6,776 bases of DNA from an uncultured Porphyromonadaceae bacterium (GTDB lineage: Bacteria > Bacteroidota > Bacteroidia > Bacteroidales > Muribaculaceae), in contig CAMWZB010000052.1 of NCBI GenBank assembly GCA_947178655.1, forward strand, positions 1 to 6,776, given 5' to 3'. The notes under the pieces were generated by a model. The model did not search any database. It was given only the letters and a program-made list of their open reading frames with translations, and was not told where the DNA came from. This document shows, in pieces, positions 5,465 to 6,776 of this stretch. The position numbers and the translations under genes were made by a program. The first letter of the stretch is position 1, and the number at the start of each line of letters is the position of its first letter.

Positions 5465-6327
5465 GAATAGCAATCTATGGCAGCCGCCGACAGCAGGGGG
5501 CATTCGATTATGTAGCACGATTCCTCGACGCACTTGCGCGCCGAGGCGACAGCATAGTCATGCACCGCAAGCTCTACCGACATCTGTACGAGTTCATTCC
5601 CTCGTCGCTCTCGGCGGTGGGAACGGTAGTGGACGGCCCTGACTTCGAGGCCGACATGGCTGTGAGTCTCGGAGGCGACGGTACTTTCCTTCGTACAGCC
5701 ATGTGGGTGGCCGACAAGCAGATTCCTATCGTTGGCGTGAATACGGGCCATCTGGGATATCTCGCCCCGCTGCCGATAGAGTCGCTGCCGCAGCTGCCCG
5801 AGATGATTGCCGGAGACTGCTTCAGGATAGACAGCCGCAATATTATCGATGTGCTCGAGACTGATTTGCCGCCCGAGACATGGCGCTATGCGCTGAACGA
5901 GGTGGCCATCACAAAGGAGGAATCAGCCTCGATGATTCAGGCGTCAGTGCGGGTCGGTGACTCGCCCCTTGCCGAATACCGTGCCGACGGGCTGATAGTG
6001 TGCACGTCGACCGGATCGACGGCCTACAATCTTTCGGTAGGCGGCCCGATTGTGCAGCCCACTCTCGACGTGTGCGTCATATCTCCGGTGGCGGCGCACT
6101 CGCTGTCGATGCGTCCGCTTGTCATCGACGCGTCCGTGCCGGTGGGCATAGTGCCCGACAGCCGTGCCCGTCATGTCCGCATAGCCCTTGACGGACGTTC
6201 GACGCTGCTCGATGTCGGCACGGAAGTGGTCGTGGCCAACGCACCGTTCAAAGTATTGCTTCTGCAGCCGTCGGGTCACGACTTCGCCGGGACTCTGCGC
6301 GACAAACTCCATTGGGGCGAGGCATGA
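5461..6327 (+). CDS. nadK: NAD kinase
   Basis: This is a 288-residue enzyme that phosphorylates NAD+ with ATP (or polyphosphate in some members) to NADP+, setting the cytoplasmic NADP pool. The key signatures are present: GGDGTFL (71-77) with the catalytic Asp, VNTGHLGYL (93-101), LNEVAI (145-150) with the conserved Asn-Glu pair, and DGLIVCTSTGSTAYNLSVGG (176-195), the glycine-rich NAD-binding block. The C-terminal beta domain (VAAHSLSMRPLVI and following) is also intact. Length is normal for bacterial NadK. The ATG overlaps the ACT-like gene stop, and the next gene starts in its own stop (ATGA at 6324-6327), so the three genes are probably one translationally coupled operon read from the promoter near 4964-4994. 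Confidence 0.96.
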   Translation: MRIAIYGSRRQQGAFDYVARFLDALARRGDSIVMHRKLYRHLYEFIPSSLSAVGTVVDGPDFEADMAVSLGGDGTFLRTAMWVADKQIPIVGVNTGHLGYLAPLPIESLPQLPEMIAGDCFRIDSRNIIDVLETDLPPETWRYALNEVAITKEESASMIQASVRVGDSPLAEYRADGLIVCTSTGSTAYNLSVGGPIVQPTLDVCVISPVAAHSLSMRPLVIDASVPVGIVPDSRARHVRIALDGRSTLLDVGTEVVVANAPFKVLLLQPSGHDFAGTLRDKLHWGEA

Positions 6328-6776
6328 CTAAGTCTACAGTGGCTTCGGGACGCTTCTGCCATCCTGTGTACGGGATGGTGCGCGTCAGGACGCACTCCAC
6401 CACACGTCACATATCGGCGCGCTGGGAGTGCTCGGAACTCGTCGTGGTCGTTCCTCGCAGTATTCCTTATGACGATTTCGCCCGGTTCATCGACGACAGA
6501 GAGATTCAGAAGAAGGTGCTTGCACGCAAACCTGCGGCCCGACTCAGTCCGGGCTGTGTGATAGAAGGCCCGTTCTGTGATTTCCTGATGCGCTACGGCA
6601 CTCCCGCCCGGGCGCGGAGTCTGTCATCGCTCCATGAAGAGCGCTTGGAGTCCGGCCGTCCTGTGCTGGTCACGGTGCTGTCGGAGAATATCCGTATGCA
6701 GGCGCCTGACGAGGCTGTGATGCAGTCCTTTCTCAACAAAGTGCTCACTCATGCGGCCACTGCCGCCGCATGGAAG
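6324..6776 (+). CDS. Putative YgjP/DUF45-like M48-family metallopeptidase, N-terminal part (runs off the window)
   Basis: The frame is open for 151 codons from ATG 6324 to the window end. The N-terminus HPVYGMVRVRTHSTTRHISARW, with ELVVVVPRSIPYDDFARFID, resembles the start of YgjP/DUF45-like proteins: an Arg-rich strand (SxTxRHISAR), a VxVP strand and turn, then a helix. The final stretch ENIRMQAPDEAVMQSFLNKVL fits the segment before the catalytic core. The metal site HExxH expected in this family lies outside the window, so peptidase activity cannot be verified. No signal peptide is seen, so a cytoplasmic protein is likely. The start overlaps the nadK stop by 4 nt, implying co-translation; whether the link to NADP metabolism is functional is unknown. 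This is recognition from memory and the family call is moderate. Confidence 0.62.
   Translation, partial: MTKSTVASGRFCHPVYGMVRVRTHSTTRHISARWECSELVVVVPRSIPYDDFARFIDDREIQKKVLARKPAARLSPGCVIEGPFCDFLMRYGTPARARSLSSLHEERLESGRPVLVTVLSENIRMQAPDEAVMQSFLNKVLTHAATAAAWK

Noticed and set aside
5173..5751. 192-codon open frame on the - strand opposite the ACT-like gene and nadK
   Set aside because: It is antisense to two coupled genes, and its translation is Ser/Arg/His-rich with no family motif.

Overview
The window reads as a chromosomal core region of a Bacteroidales bacterium. A fairly GC-rich member, such as one of the Muribaculaceae, is my best guess. This rests on three things: the Ton-motor operon with a Bacteroidetes-style TonB, a subtilase ending in a Por/type IX-like C-terminal tail, and promoter-like sites matching the Bacteroidetes pattern TTG/TTTG-N19-TAnnTTTG with AT-rich leaders instead of strong Shine-Dalgarno sequences. 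The family-level placement is inference. I see no insertion sequence, phage gene, tRNA, rRNA or CRISPR array.

Left part (1-1604, + strand): the 3' end of a secreted S8 (subtilisin-type) protease carries the catalytic Ser motif and a C-terminal sorting-type domain. It is closed by a strong intrinsic terminator (795-840). A separately transcribed flavin reductase-like protein with a compact rubredoxin-like tail follows (948-1604). Its stop codon overlaps, tail to tail, the stop codon of the leftward operon.

Middle (4957 down to 1601, - strand): a five-gene operon reads pdxJ > exbB > exbD > tonB > tcdA, with 1-13 nt overlaps or a 3 nt gap at each junction. It joins pyridoxine phosphate synthesis, the proton-driven ExbB/ExbD/TonB motor that energises outer-membrane transporters, and the enzyme that cyclises t6A to ct6A in tRNA.

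Right part (5078-6776, + strand): a divergent three-gene operon has ATGA overlaps at both junctions. It holds a small ACT-like protein that matches only the C-terminal part of the CBS-domain protein I recall beside nadK in Bacteroides, then NAD kinase, then the N-terminal part of a putative YgjP/DUF45-type M48 metallopeptidase cut by the window edge.

The 120-nt region between pdxJ and the ACT-like gene is the most interesting non-coding stretch. Promoter-like sites for the two operons appear to face each other, so the 5' leaders would overlap by about 35 nt. An 8-bp inverted repeat lies inside the shared segment. Most of the window is ordinary housekeeping sequence, and I do not see a clearly new system. 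The points most worth a second look are the stand-alone ACT-like protein with no ATG start and the overlapping-leader arrangement.
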